64,000 nt of DNA from Henricia sp. BOLD:AAB3569 (lineage: Eukaryota > Echinodermata > Asteroidea > Spinulosida > Echinasteridae). A program made the translations under genes and the position numbers. How positions within the stretch are numbered: the stretch's first letter is position 1; each line of letters begins with the position of its first letter. Below, one piece after another: positions 62,601 to 63,472 of the stretch. The notes under the pieces were generated by a model. That model saw nothing but the letters and a program-made list of their open reading frames with translations. It ran no database searches and was not told where the DNA came from. The stretch covers positions 248,001 through 312,000 of the forward strand of contig JBBELK010000682.1 in the NCBI GenBank assembly GCA_037783545.1. The letters are read 5' to 3'.

Positions 62601-63472
62601 CTGTATGTAAATGCACACATGTACAATGTGTCTTGTACTCACTTCCCACCGTAGATGTCCCATTGTTTCTTTTTTGTCTGGACTTAGCTTTTTAGGCGAC
62701 CGCTCTAATTTGTTTTAGAAATGGTTTTGTCTGAAGCTCTATAGTCTTTGAGAAATTAGTAAAACAATTAGTTTTCGTCTCATGAGACGAAAATATAATT
62801 CGCCCCAAAACCATTTCGCCCAAGTGCCATTTCATCCTAAACCACTTCGCCCGAGTGCCATTTTTCCCCAAATCACTTGGTCCAAACACTACATCGACCA
62901 AATGCCACTTCGCCCCAAAACCACTTCGTGCACAGGGCGTGGTTCAAGGCGAAATGGTTCAGGGCGAAGTGGTTTTGGGGCGAAATGACTGCAAACCCTT
63001 TTTTGACTGTTTTCTCAAAAGTTAGACGAAGTAGGAAGCTGGTTTTTGCTCAGGTTGGTTTTAATCATGCATATCTTCAATCACACAGGACGATAAAACT
63101 ATTTGTAACAGTTTACCAATCATGTATACTATCTTTAAAATCTAATAACCATACGTACATAGGAAAAGAGGTGATCAGCCTCCTCGATCTTTCGGTCAGA
63201 GTATCTTTTGCATTTCATTTGTTGAACTGCATATAAACTGCCATTTCAGCTTTGGCGAGGCGTTAGACTCCCCAGCCAGCAGCCTAGCTGGTAGCCGCAC
63301 CACGCTAGATATTGAGCTGATGGACCTGCGTGAATGCCGGTGTAGCGACGTTCTCAACTCGGTCTATCCCCAGCTGGTGCGGCATTGGCGCGCAGCCTGC
63401 CAAACGGACAAGACGGTGCATTTCCTATCGGAAGCTGGTAGTGCTGCTGTAGCTACTGGAAACAACATGCAG
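28551..63472 (+). CDS. ADCY10: Soluble adenylyl cyclase (ADCY10 type), 24 exons, 3' end outside the window
   Basis: Soluble adenylyl cyclase makes cAMP from ATP in the cytosol, flagellum and organelles. In characterised animals it is stimulated by bicarbonate and calcium, and in echinoderm sperm it supports motility. All exon junctions proposed here keep one frame. C1 domain: FDGVLMFADISGFTA (metal Asp), GDILKFAGDAFLALW (Lys and second metal Asp), SGQAVDD. C2 domain: VNKVFMFDKGCTFLAIFG, GVTTGSTFCGVIGH, HEYTVIGRKVNMAARLMM with the substrate-binding Thr, Asn and Arg. A predicted ATPase follows with Walker A GQAGIGKT (near residue 537) and Walker B VVFAVDDGHY, then a helical region. The window encodes about 1287 residues; human sAC has 1610, so the C-terminal third lies downstream. 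The low-identity insert-rich exons at 55921 and 62161 make this part longer than in mammals. Confidence 0.95.
28558..29254. other. sAC intron 1, first part
   Basis: No repeat or exon is recognised up to the MITE at 29255. The text includes two CCAAT-like gattgg words (28979, 29030), which in this context are not evidence of a promoter. Confidence 0.4.
29255..29605 (-). repeat. MITE (TAAAGGAGCGTGTCCAGATCA family)
   Basis: It shares ataaaatacctgagtagaaa, aacttgcaatctccaatttg, ggataaattagtttacaaaa and ggtataaaaatctcaacatc with 14337-14975 and with 54474-54825 in reverse. It ends ggaacgctcctttaa, the complement of the family end. Confidence 0.65.
29878..29988 (+). CDS. ADCY10: sAC exon: N-terminus and first metal-binding Asp
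   Basis: The acceptor cctttcacag and donor G|gtaagt give phase 1 at both ends. It encodes ANQLATHVPDLVMKDNQIKS and LPHSQKFDGVLMFADIS. The Asp in MFADISG corresponds to human Asp47, one of the two catalytic metal ligands of the C1 domain. Confidence 0.93.
30153..30296 (+). CDS. ADCY10: sAC exon: C1 domain, Lys of the active site
   Basis: The acceptor ttttcaatag and donor G|gtacgg bound 144 bp, phase 1 at both ends. It encodes GFTALTERYSMSSRNSCGAE, KLSAALNSYIGDIVENIISS and EGDILKFA. The Lys in DILKFAG corresponds to human Lys95, which contacts ATP and bicarbonate. Confidence 0.94.
30430..30780 (+). repeat. Dispersed repeat, uninterrupted copy
   Basis: It matches 48330-48930 in order: caatcactttggaatcgctt-type, gtgatttcctccaggtcca, gaacaaagtgat, ggctctcagaaaacc, gaggcacttcagaca and ccctgcttcatgggctctta. 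The other copy carries a palindromic MITE that this one lacks. It is non-coding. Confidence 0.7.
30811..30898 (+). repeat. Direct repeat, left copy, around the Tc1-like transposon
   Basis: tgtgatgtttattagagcaa, ttactgcttggccatagtgc, gttttggggttgatgtttta, attgcaga and gtgttaattg recur at 33157-33240 with very few differences. It is the same strand, about 2.3 kb apart, and brackets the Tc1-like element. Confidence 0.9.
31014..32878 (+). mobile_element. Tc1-like (IS630-Tc1-mariner) transposon with inverted repeats of about 215 bp
   Basis: The ends atataaacacaacacaaaaa (left) and tttttgtgttgtacgtgttt (right) start inverted repeats. These continue through aactttttaaagatcacgac, gaatatttctac, agaggcatcc, gacaaaatgacccaatttca and cacaagagtgtatgcat. 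The outermost bases are TA-rich, as expected for TA target sites, so the exact borders are ambiguous. It holds one broken transposase gene. It lies in the sAC intron between exons 30153 and 34179, in gene orientation. Confidence 0.93.
31484..32613 (+). pseudogene. Tc1-like transposase pseudogene (DD34E family) with one intron
   Basis: ATG 31484 opens MPRLSDQDRAIAIGM. A tandem GATG duplication (31525-31532) then shifts the frame to LQGGTPVKQVARTMGVSPTA, the paired helix-turn-helix region. The codon after RPRSG is TGA (31656-31658), probably from CGA by CpG decay. A GT-AG intron (31729-31834) separates RRRTST from AKQTQFGLRS. The catalytic part keeps LMDDNARPH and SPDLNPIEHLWDQLK, 34 residues apart. 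The first catalytic Asp, expected in a FTDETR-type motif, is Tyr (VLFTYETRS). Three independent lesions make this copy dead. Stop TGA at 32611-32613. Confidence 0.9.
33157..33240 (+). repeat. Direct repeat, right copy, around the Tc1-like transposon
   Basis: It is nearly identical to 30811-30898. The two copies are too far from the transposon ends (about 115 and 280 bp) to be its target-site duplication. Confidence 0.9.
33340..34150. repeat. Element made of TTCGACGAAG repeats, with a nested MITE
   Basis: From 33362 to 33735 the word ttcgacgaag and its variants (gttcgacgaagc, cattcgacgaag, later cgttcgatcttcgtt) recur at least a dozen times. The word is nearly self-complementary. The series is cut by the MITE at 33745-34107 and resumes at 34108-34135 (ttcttcgtcgaacgaagc). 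Weak end similarity (cattagggaaaccg / tctaatgaaaacgg) suggests an inverted-repeat element. It ends about 25 bp before an sAC acceptor. Confidence 0.65.
33745..34107 (+). mobile_element. MITE (TAAAGGAGTGTGACCAGATCA family)
   Basis: The left end taaaggagtgtgaccagatc and right end tctggtcatgctccttta form the inverted repeat. It is nearly identical to 48957-49292 (for example ggtcatgagatttttatatc, cgatagttttgttcaat, gcgaatgttttcgggttttt), so these two copies are recent. It is non-coding. Confidence 0.9.
34179..34322 (+). CDS. ADCY10: sAC exon: second metal-binding Asp of C1
   Basis: The acceptor gtccgtgacag and donor G|gtcagt bound 144 bp, phase 1 at both ends. It encodes GDAFLALWKLTRDNLDYTVM, RVIKCGLRIQERCDNRETEV and GVKLRVKL. 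The Asp in GDAFLALW corresponds to human Asp99. Confidence 0.94.
34739..34922. repeat. MITE (GGGGCCAATTTCAT family)
   Basis: aggggccaatttcataaagc, with tgtttagcagaaaaat, pairs with atttttctgctaaacagctt and tatgaaattggcccc. The copy at 47616-47861 has the same ends; one side alone occurs at about 38960-39015. It is non-coding. Confidence 0.88.
35487..36422. repeat. Long hairpin: inverted repeat with arms of about 370 bp
   Basis: The left arm (35487 to about 35860) and right arm (about 36036-36422) are reverse complements with few mismatches: aataaaccttatcgacgttc, ttgcccggccaaatgtgca, gttgcaaatgcgagaaat, cacgcgccgtatcggcacgg and gtccgtgtacacggact. The spacer is about 175 bp and AT-rich. No frame resembles a transposase. 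It would form a strong double-stranded stem in the sAC pre-mRNA. Confidence 0.92.
36894..36935 (+). repeat. Poly(C) and CCCCA low-complexity run
   Basis: A run of about twenty C residues is followed by repeats of ccccac. Such runs are prone to sequencing and assembly length errors. Confidence 0.9.
36957..38865 (+). repeat. SINE family B copy split by the CCACAGGAA element
   Basis: The left part 36957-37068 (acttgtgccaacgtgtttat, aagacacttaatctcaattg, cctcgtcaacccaagagata) and right part 38733-38865 together match the reverse complement of the uninterrupted copy 46672-47010. The right part reads gctgttagggggaatggttc, tgatggcagcggtaat and gtcaacagcgccagaagtac. The 1.66-kb array element lies exactly between them. 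Confidence 0.8.
37069..38732. mobile_element. Inverted-repeat element composed of CCACAGGAA arrays
   Basis: The left end ccttacgaaaatgtcctgtg and right end cacaggactttttcgtaagg are inverted repeats. The interior is almost entirely short units. At 37080-37460 gtcctgtggtattcctgtgg and taccacaggaattaccacag face each other in pairs. At 37560-38090 gtaccacaggaac units run in one direction. At 38488-38610 ttaccacaggaattt units run the same way, and at 38607-38710 they run in reverse. The body also contains unique sequence at 38095-38480. It sits in a SINE in the sAC intron 34323-39035. The many ORFs here are repeat artefacts. Confidence 0.8.
39036..39244 (+). CDS. ADCY10: sAC exon: end of the C1 domain
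   Basis: The acceptor tccccaaacag and donor TCG|gtaaaa enter in phase 1 and leave in phase 0. It encodes VSLGPVRVTTVGNEESRHYV, LSGQAVDDANKAEKFATSGS and LVLSPKTWAYTPDHQLIEYL to RRHVS. Compared with human sAC (FLVIGQAVDDVRLAQ), the Arg176 position after VDDx is Asn here, followed by Lys. Confidence 0.93.
39245..39560 (+). repeat. CAACTG/CAGTTG-rich repetitive stretch
   Basis: gcaactg or its complement cagttgc occurs about fifteen times in 300 bp (ttgcaactggaagcaa, cagttgttgcaagttgc, atcagttgcggtcagttgcg), with gatgtacgc words between. It lies directly after an sAC exon. It could be a degraded element with a short-motif interior; borders are unclear. Confidence 0.55.
39799..40036. repeat. MITE (AATAGACCGTAT ends)
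   Basis: aatagaccgtattcctgagc and tcaggaatacggtctaatt are inverted repeats; the middle includes a second pair around cgcgttccaaacg. It is related to 20818-20919 by its ends. Non-coding despite two ORFs of 71-86 codons. Confidence 0.75.
40240..40600 (-). repeat. Two tRNA-like SINE fragments
   Basis: 40240-40345 (tcgggatttgaacctgaaac, gatgctccatgaggca) and 40505-40600 (ctcatcaagattcgaaccag, gattctctaccagtgc) each contain a B-box complement and an A-box-like stretch in minus orientation. They match 21840-21980. Neither has intact tRNA stems. Confidence 0.5.
40783..40985 (+). repeat. SINE family C copy
   Basis: gtcaggttggttcagtatct, ctttcacctctggcgtcccg and ggttcgaatccgg form a tRNA-like head. 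cactacttgactgcatggat, ccaggagatttttctgggga and actgcatcttcttcgtcatt form the body. It is the same family as 27903-28085. Confidence 0.78.
41090..41195 (+). CDS. ADCY10: sAC exon: linker after C1
   Basis: The acceptor gtctggcag and donor G|gtattg enter in phase 0 and leave in phase 1. It encodes VLSMLAEPIEDFGEIDASYG then NQYSREQRTEGDNLT, continuing the C1 end (human VKVNFLKPPP region). The sequence is poorly conserved, so the call rests on frame and splice signals. Confidence 0.8.
41582..41665 (+). CDS. ADCY10: sAC exon: C1-C2 linker
   Basis: The acceptor tttttcaaag and donor A|gtaagt bound 84 bp, phase 1 at both ends. It encodes AGPSVAVMRLSCSKPTTLDE HYADAQGK, a low-similarity linker. Support is from phase and splice sites more than from homology. 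Confidence 0.65.
41711..41853 (+). repeat. MITE-like copy (CTTTGTAGAATC family)
   Basis: ggccatccaaagttgtcaac at the start and ctgtaaaatgttgacacttc at the end are partly complementary; the G-rich middle matches 2578-2702 in reverse. The element at 6617-7140 shares the ends. Confidence 0.65.
42300..42590 (+). repeat. Dispersed repeat with GGGCGACA ends, copy 2
   Basis: It begins ttgctaggatagggctacaa and ends cgaaatgtcgccctattg. It is almost identical to 43142-43500, which also starts with ttgctaggatagggcgacaa. These two copies bracket the sAC exon 43034-43116. Confidence 0.85.
42598..42950 (-). repeat. SINE family A, full-length copy
   Basis: On the plus strand it runs from the tail complement (ttattattattattatttc) through gcgtgaggaaacccatgagg, ccagagacaccggagaatcg and cttccgaaggatggagcaag. 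It ends in the tRNA-like head complement (gtatcgaacctgcaacccca, gcgagtcagtgacctaaacc, actcggccactg). Confidence 0.88.
43034..43116 (+). CDS. ADCY10: sAC exon: start of the C2 region
   Basis: The acceptor atgttccacag and donor AAG|gtaaac enter in phase 1 and leave in phase 0. It encodes RRECAFLSSTDDEKARLRIY VIKPVLQK, aligning with the human segment ending YVMESILKQ just before the C2 domain. Confidence 0.88.
43142..43500 (+). repeat. Dispersed repeat with GGGCGACA ends, copy 3
   Basis: It contains an internal duplication of acaatttgtgtgtaaaaaag, ctatattagggcgacacgct and caat (43160-43245) absent from copy 2. Otherwise it matches 42300-42590 to the closing gtcgccctattgctgcatcc. Confidence 0.85.
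43737..43780 (+). pseudogene. Relic of a calcium-binding EGF exon
   Basis: A good acceptor (ttaatttttttcag) is followed by AT ATT GAC GAA TGT..., which reads DIDECASSPCMNGA. This is the canonical start of a calcium-binding EGF exon in the usual phase. Similarity stops there and a stop codon follows (NDELA then TGA at 43791-43793). It is not part of sAC and lies between two sAC exons, so it is probably a captured exon fragment. Confidence 0.55.
43871..44027 (+). CDS. ADCY10: sAC exon: first strand of the C2 domain
   Basis: The acceptor tggtccatag and donor G|gtaata enter in phase 0 and leave in phase 1. It encodes IDDGLPLEYLSEMRQVSIVF, INLVVTSPDYNSEKKNLNKA and FNVVYDDMKEYQ. It matches human YLSELRPVTIVFVNL. 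As in human, the metal Asp pair typical of an active first half is absent from C2 (VFINL). Confidence 0.93.
44028..45373. other. sAC intron without named repeats
   Basis: I see no exon. There is a possible weak inverted pair (ttttaggtgtca at about 44410 and tgacacctaaacat at about 44728) around GC-rich sequence. That suggests an old element, but not strongly enough to define it. Small ORFs on both strands at 44517-45297 lack domain features. Confidence 0.5.
45374..45405 (+). CDS. ADCY10: sAC 32-nt microexon: NKVFMFDK of C2
   Basis: The acceptor tttccacag and donor AAG|gtacgt enter in phase 1 and leave in phase 0. It encodes GCVNKVFMFDK, matching human INKVFMFDKG. The Lys of NKVF corresponds to human Lys334, which contacts the adenine of ATP. 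Confidence 0.93.
45531..45649 (+). CDS. ADCY10: sAC exon: C2 domain core
   Basis: The acceptor tctactcag and donor AC|gtgagt enter in phase 0 and leave in phase 2. It encodes GCTFLAIFGLPGYKHEDDCA, RALQCSYRLMEHIKATPNV. It matches human GCSFLCVFGFPG and ALECAMDIF. Confidence 0.94.
45930..46380. repeat. MITE (AGGGTAATTCCCAAAATTAGG ends)
   Basis: agggtaattcccaaaattag, with gggtccaaaa, pairs with ttttggacccctaattttag and gaattaccct. The design and the word ggggtccaa resemble 49988-50250, so the two may be distant relatives. Non-coding. Confidence 0.85.
46476..46552 (+). CDS. ADCY10: sAC exon: C2 glycine-rich turn
   Basis: The acceptor tcccatgcag and donor G|gtaagg enter in phase 2 and leave in phase 1. 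It encodes TQSSIGVTTGSTFCGVIGHV HRHEYT, aligned with human VSIGVASGIVFCGIVGHTVRHEYT. The last Thr corresponds to human Thr405. Confidence 0.95.
46672..47010 (-). repeat. SINE family B, uninterrupted copy
   Basis: On the plus strand it runs aataatggtggacacttgta, gcgctgttgccattaacatt, gctgccatcaggaaatcac, caaggcaattgagattaagt and cttgcccacggacacaaaca. It ends in a tRNA-like head complement (gggactcgaacccgtagtcc ... cactagaccacacgtgctc). It is the reference for the split copy at 36957-38865. Confidence 0.82.
47171..47354 (+). CDS. ADCY10: sAC exon: C2 substrate-binding Asn and Arg
   Basis: The acceptor accctgtgcag and donor GA|gtgagt enter in phase 1 and leave in phase 2. It encodes VIGRKVNMAARLMMHYPGRV, SCDPETFHHSKLPRHFFREL and PHKEMKGVRNAGVIQEFLEG. 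The Asn and Arg in VNMAAR correspond to human Asn412 and Arg416. Confidence 0.96.
47616..47861. repeat. MITE (GGGGCCAATTTCAT family)
   Basis: ccaggggccaatttcatggc, with gctgctaagcacaaaaattt, pairs with tgctaagcaaatttttgtgg and cgccatgaaattggcccc. It is the same family as 34739-34922. Confidence 0.9.
48079..48131 (+). CDS. ADCY10: sAC exon: linker between C2 and the ATPase region
   Basis: The acceptor ttctgtcgtag and donor G|gtaaga bound 53 bp, entering in phase 2 and leaving in phase 1. It encodes SEVAIGSTVPEFEYPLL, which matches the conserved YPLLGR segment (human EDYPLLGRNKEI) once joined to the next exon. Confidence 0.93.
48330..48930 (+). repeat. Dispersed repeat, copy interrupted by a palindromic MITE
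   Basis: caatcactttggaatcgctt, gtgatttcttccaggtccaa, gggttctcagaaaacccatt, ggaggcactccaggcagagt and ctgcctcagcggctcttact match 30430-30780. The element 48414-48687 is inserted in the copy. Confidence 0.7.
48414..48687. mobile_element. Palindromic MITE (GGGGTCTATTTCACAA family)
   Basis: ctggggtctatttcacaatg pairs with ctttgtgaaattgatccctg. Further inward gataaatccatcgcaaagtt faces gttgcaatggatttgaaca. It is related to 16098-16223. It lies inside the dispersed repeat 48330-48930. Confidence 0.8.
48957..49292 (+). mobile_element. MITE (TAAAGGAGTGTGACCAGATCA family)
   Basis: It is nearly identical to 33745-34107, with ends taaaggagtgtgaccagatc and tctggtcacgctcctttaa. It lacks about 25 bp near the right end that the other copy has. 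Confidence 0.9.
49292..49424. repeat. Inverted-repeat MITE (AAAGTAGGTTT ends)
   Basis: aaaagtaggtttggcc at the left, with aaaaccggctagggatctgg and gcgctga, pairs with tcagcgcccaggactctagc, cggttttaaacctactttta. It directly abuts the preceding MITE. Confidence 0.85.
49988..50250. repeat. Inverted-repeat MITE (ATGGGTCATTCTATAAATTT ends)
   Basis: atgggtcattctataaattt, ggggtccaatttttctgtcc and ccgttacatctgaca pair with tgtcaggtgtaacggggaca, gttggaccctaaatttatag and aatgacccat. The arms are about 55 bp. Confidence 0.88.
50295..50460 (+). CDS. ADCY10: sAC exon: Walker A of the ATPase domain
   Basis: The acceptor cctttctatag and donor AG|gtatac enter in phase 1 and leave in phase 2. It encodes GRDKEMETFLNELHMIREHK, ERGEHRRIIIFDGQAGIGKT and RMLDAVIKEALYQDC. 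GQAGIGKT is a full Walker A motif (GxxGxGKT), where human sAC has GLPGYGKS. Confidence 0.95.
50585..50680. repeat. Short palindromic pairs
   Basis: ttctcaaacctatataggtttgagaa is a near-perfect palindrome (50601-50626) and is repeated in diverged form at about 50640-50667, where the second half reads agctttgagaacc. It is non-coding. Confidence 0.7.
50697..50892 (+). repeat. Tandem repeat of a unit of about 50 bp ending in splice-acceptor-like sequence
   Basis: Four units read aaggtaaaatt(a/t)agtta, ggtgtcattaaa, (g/c)aaattcttccctacagta, each ending in ttcttccctacag. The spacing is 46-52 bp. Each copy has a short pyrimidine tract plus CAG, and the next unit begins with the donor-like aag|gtaaaa. 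Confidence 0.85.
51175..51367 (+). CDS. ADCY10: sAC exon: ATPase domain
   Basis: The acceptor tatcttttccag and donor AAA|gtgagt enter in phase 2 and leave in phase 0. It encodes VISCALTMNDVTVPYYTVKR, LVTMLLEMEDCVSHVEREHA, LLEHIQNEALHEDLCLLNDL and LVLK. It aligns with human RIIAISLN...FYTIQMFMANVLG and FYCLLNDIF. Confidence 0.92.
51368..52398. other. sAC intron without recognised repeats
   Basis: The donor is gtgagt and the acceptor ttgttacag. I see no inverted-repeat element, SINE or extra exon in this kilobase; the small ORFs have no domain features. Confidence 0.5.
52399..52485 (+). CDS. ADCY10: sAC exon: ATPase domain helix
   Basis: This 87-bp exon is in phase 0 at both ends (acceptor ttgttacag, donor gtgaga). 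It encodes LPPNPRFHNIKIEERIQALH and SLIGKIVHQ, corresponding to human RMSTLKKQKQLEILFMKILKLI. Being a multiple of three, it could be skipped without a frameshift. Confidence 0.85.
52530..52871 (+). repeat. MITE (TTAAAGGCCCTATGTATCATTTGC family), complete copy
   Basis: ttaaaggaccattgtatcat and gcaaatgatacatagggcct are the inverted ends; the body is nearly the same as 15110-15482. It has a deletion near 52612 relative to that copy (no caatggtaacaaacac). Confidence 0.88.
53296..53451. repeat. Long-armed hairpin MITE, copy 1
   Basis: gttaaaggcacaggctcgtc, cgcgccaaattcgtgccacg and aaatacgcagctc pair with gagctgcgtatttcgtggca, cgaatttggcgc and gacgagcctgtgcctttaa. The loop is only about 15 bp. It is very similar to 54329-54469. 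There is an extra duplication of gcgcatagttgac in the right arm. Confidence 0.93.
53540..53960 (+). repeat. Dispersed repeat with TCGCCCCAAAACC array, copy 1
   Basis: aaatggttttgtctgaagtg is followed by an array of tcgccccaaaaccac-like words (53617-53745), then the reverse words gggcgaagtggttcagggca (53760-53803). After this come ctgttttctcaaaagttaga and gggttggttttaatcatgca. It is closely similar to 62715-63140. The two array directions are complementary. Confidence 0.82.
54030..54310 (+). CDS. ADCY10: sAC exon: Walker B of the ATPase domain (3' end uncertain)
   Basis: The acceptor is attcaccatag, phase 0. It encodes FTMRQCVVFAVDDGHYIDPD, SWDFLTDFAEDFSAVCVLTI and ends near RVPEDLVR. CVVFAVDDGH is the Walker B segment (human IIFIIDEAQFVD). 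Homology to human KELDSYLGEG argues against the better-looking donor at 54285. Ending at 54310 (donor gttcgt, phase 2) fits the next exon at 55921; ending at 54314 (donor gtacaa, phase 0) fits a start at 55931. Both donors are weak. Confidence 0.85.
54329..54469. repeat. Long-armed hairpin MITE, copy 2, beside an sAC donor site
   Basis: ttaaaggcaaggctcgtcag, cgcgccaaattcgtgccacg and aaatacgcagctc pair with agttgcgtatttcgtggcac, gaatttggcgcg and ctgacgagcctgtgctttta. It starts fewer than 20 bp after the end of the preceding exon. Confidence 0.92.
54474..54825 (+). repeat. MITE (TAAAGGAGCGTGTCCAGATCA family), diverged
   Basis: acaggagcgtgtccagatca, gggtgttgagattttaatat, ctcattaccattctgaaatt, gtaaactaatttatccggtt and aattggagattgcaaatgtc match 29255-29605 and 14337-14975 in reverse orientation. 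The right end is poorly preserved. Confidence 0.65.
54840..55476. other. sAC intron segment without recognised features
   Basis: It is mostly AT-rich. A short tandem taaccgtgataaaggt(c/g) repeat lies at about 55376-55410. No exon or dispersed repeat is recognised. Confidence 0.45.
55477..55636. repeat. MITE (TACAGTGAAACYTG ends)
   Basis: tacagtgaaacttgtatagt at the left and accaggtttcactgta at the right are inverted. The interior repeats tggccactata and ggtggcc words. Ends of this kind are common in mariner-related MITEs; the assignment is tentative. Confidence 0.75.
55921..56152 (+). CDS. ADCY10: sAC exon: end of ATPase domain plus Ser/Arg-rich insert
   Basis: The acceptor is gattgctcag (55921); the downstream AG before 55931 is an alternative. 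The donor is GGG|gtgagt, phase 0. It encodes ILQKKSHGIASWCEQLVREL, matching human GSCGIPFYCEELLKNL. It then runs into a low-complexity segment, ALQKRRESSVSGGVPG and RSRRSSVDSG, which is absent from human sAC. RRES and RRSS fit the basic consensus for PKA phosphorylation. Confidence 0.88.
56172..56460 (+). repeat. SINE family D copy
   Basis: A tRNA-like head (gactgagcggtctagtggct and gtgggttcgagtccggtttg) is followed by the body cccttggaaaaggcactttg, cccaggaggaaatgggtacc and ggatatgtgcgctatttaag. The last words recur at about 1060-1088. It follows the sAC exon by 20 bp. Confidence 0.8.
56458..56646. repeat. Inverted-repeat MITE
   Basis: ttaagtccggttcatacttc and acgcataagcgaatgc face gcgttcgcttctgcatgaag and taaaaactaggcttaa. 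An inner pair gaatctgatttcagggtg is less clear. It directly abuts the SINE tail. Confidence 0.7.
56925..56972 (+). repeat. tRNA-like fragment
   Basis: gttaaggcgattgcgctctt and catgggttcgaatcccattc resemble the D-arm and the T-arm of a Ser/Leu-type tRNA. No acceptor stem can be built, so it is a fragment or SINE remnant. Confidence 0.4.
57023..57212 (+). CDS. ADCY10: sAC exon: Gln/Glu-rich segment before the helical region
   Basis: The acceptor tattttctgtcag and donor G|gtaaga enter in phase 0 and leave in phase 1. It encodes TNPMFQPQPQEQRPPIAPQL, LTRLQEMQEEGLAAQEEADR, AKMVCVVARGIRLADLHIPD and SLT. The end aligns with human SPPTSLKEISLIQLDSM. It is the parent of the tandem copies at 57241-57675. 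Confidence 0.9.
57073..57675 (+). repeat. Fourfold tandem repeat of an sAC exon and its donor region
   Basis: Unit 1 is the functional exon (from about 57073). Units 2, 3 and 4 start near 57241, 57401 and 57561, 160 bp apart, and each includes ccctcagctactgacacgcc to the gtaagatgaaggtcacagca beyond the donor (unit 4 is truncated at cacataat). Units 2-4 lack 12 bp (atgcaggaggag) present in unit 1. Units 1 and 3 read gaagccgatag; units 2 and 4 read gaagctgaggg. They have no proper acceptor, and the ttag preceding units 2 and 3 would give the wrong frame. Confidence 0.93.
57829..58509 (+). CDS. ADCY10: sAC large exon: start of the C-terminal helical region
   Basis: The acceptor is tcaatcactag and the donor GCAG|gttggt, phase 1 at both ends. 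The donor was chosen because the following exon needs phase 1 and the alternative gttggt at 58434 gives phase 0. It encodes MMLARIDHMKPSEQMLVKCA, AVLGLTFTRRMLELI, FMQETAYGLFLAEQRRKLHR and QAHKCVACGGGDFLPGSHQL. These match human LSHQMLVRCAAIIGLTF, MMQKTAYELWLKDQRKAMH and AHRCDHCRGRDFIP. A segment of about 70 residues after YYMSLHECG has no human counterpart that I recognise. Confidence 0.93.
58541..58892. repeat. Inverted-repeat element (GGCCTGTCTACACGAGCCAAC ends)
   Basis: ggcctgtctacacgagccaa, with catttgttgg, pairs with caaatgttggatcgtgtaga and cagacc. Subterminal caacatttgt / gttggatg words repeat inward. Non-coding. Confidence 0.8.
59156..60077. mobile_element. Inverted-repeat transposon (GGCCCGCGTCAAACGTCGCGC ends), split by a SINE
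   Basis: The left end aggcccgcgtcaaacgtcgc, gcttatgccgtgtcaaatt and aaattcaactt mirrors the right end aagttgaatttaaatcgaca, cggcataagcgcgatgtttg and aagcgggcct. Inside, gcttcaaacgtcg and gcacggca words recur in both directions. The SINE at 59334-59686 lies in the middle. No transposase frame is visible. Confidence 0.85.
59334..59686 (+). repeat. SINE family A, full-length copy with (AAT)n tail
   Basis: The head has an A box (gtggccgagcggtctaggtc) and a B box (ggttcgaacc), as in Ser/Leu-type tRNAs, with a short taccgtggc / gctacggta pairing. The body contains cttgggcaaggcactcaacc, cttcggaagggatgtaaagc and tttcgtgaagagcaaggggg. The end is ggtatgaataccagaaagaa plus about 15 aat units. It is the best copy for defining the family. 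Confidence 0.92.
60264..60305 (+). CDS. ADCY10: sAC 42-nt exon
   Basis: The acceptor catttcgcacag and donor G|gtaaga are in phase 1 at both ends. It encodes GRHARHVSFERMNT. Conservation is not evident, so the call relies on excellent splice signals and on matching phases with both neighbours. It can be skipped without frameshift. Confidence 0.75.
60538..61260. mobile_element. hAT-like element with perfect 17-bp inverted repeats and CCTGTCC arrays
   Basis: The ends cagggctcgacattaac and gttaatgtcgagccctg are perfectly complementary. AGACC flanks both sides (60533-60537, 61261-61265). Subterminal words ttacctgtcc(g) and gtccgac recur near both ends in opposite sense. It has no transposase. CAGGG ends are typical of hAT, but the flanking repeat is 5 bp and not 8, so the superfamily is tentative. 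Confidence 0.85.
61312..61484. mobile_element. MITE (AGGCTGGATTCACAC family)
   Basis: aggctggattcacactgggc and cttttcgcatgtaaattt pair with aaatttatgcgtgaaaaggc and tcggtgtgaatatagcct; the inner arms are gattctgtggttttcag / cactccaaattctctcc. It is inserted in the SINE at 60345-61615. Confidence 0.85.
61652..62148. repeat. MITE (TACCGTAATAAGACGCAC ends) split by a SINE
   Basis: taccgtaataagacgcactt and ggggtgtgccttaaata on the left face gtgcgccttacacaat and gttatgcgccttatacacag with tattttatggta on the right. The SINE 61718-62076 separates the halves. Confidence 0.65.
61718..62076 (+). repeat. SINE family A, full-length copy
   Basis: The head is gatactgtggccaggtggtt and ggttcgaacc, the body caaggcactcaaccacactt and ttcggaagggatgtaaagcc, and the end ggtatgaataccagaaagaa followed by about nine aat units. 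It is slightly more diverged in the A box than 59334-59686. Confidence 0.9.
62161..62416 (+). CDS. ADCY10: sAC exon: basic/acidic insert region
   Basis: The acceptor atgtgtttttcag and donor AG|gtgggt enter in phase 1 and leave in phase 2. It encodes PGPSVQDHTDNTISALKKSI, KRRGVATVSPNIDEHHESHI, FIHEEETSDDEDSVPSHPHT and TGRRGTLVLKKGSLDHS. There is no clear human counterpart. RRGT is another basic PKA-type site and SDDEDS is acidic. It is included because phase and splice signals fit on both sides. Confidence 0.85.
62417..62714. other. sAC intron segment without recognised features
   Basis: Nothing recognised apart from short repeated gtacaaatgtaca-like words near 62570-62640. Confidence 0.4.
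62715..63140 (+). repeat. Dispersed repeat with TCGCCCCAAAACC array, copy 2
   Basis: It matches 53540-53960 from agaaatggttttgtctgaag through ttcgccccaaaaccatttcg, cttcgtgcacagggcgtggt, gggcgaagtggttttggggc and ctgttttctcaaaagttaga to tgtatactatctttaaa. Confidence 0.85.
63250..63472 (+). CDS. ADCY10: sAC exon: C-terminal helical repeats; gene continues beyond the window
   Basis: The acceptor gccatttcag and donor CAG|gtattc enter in phase 2 and leave in phase 0. It encodes SFGEALDSPASSLAGSRTTL, DIELMDLRECRCSDVLNSVY, PQLVRHWRAACQTDKTVHFL and SEAGSAAVATGNNMQ. It aligns with human PLESCQCEEILEIVILPLAHHFLALGEN and KALYYFLEIASAYL, the start of the TPR-like region. Confidence 0.94.
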
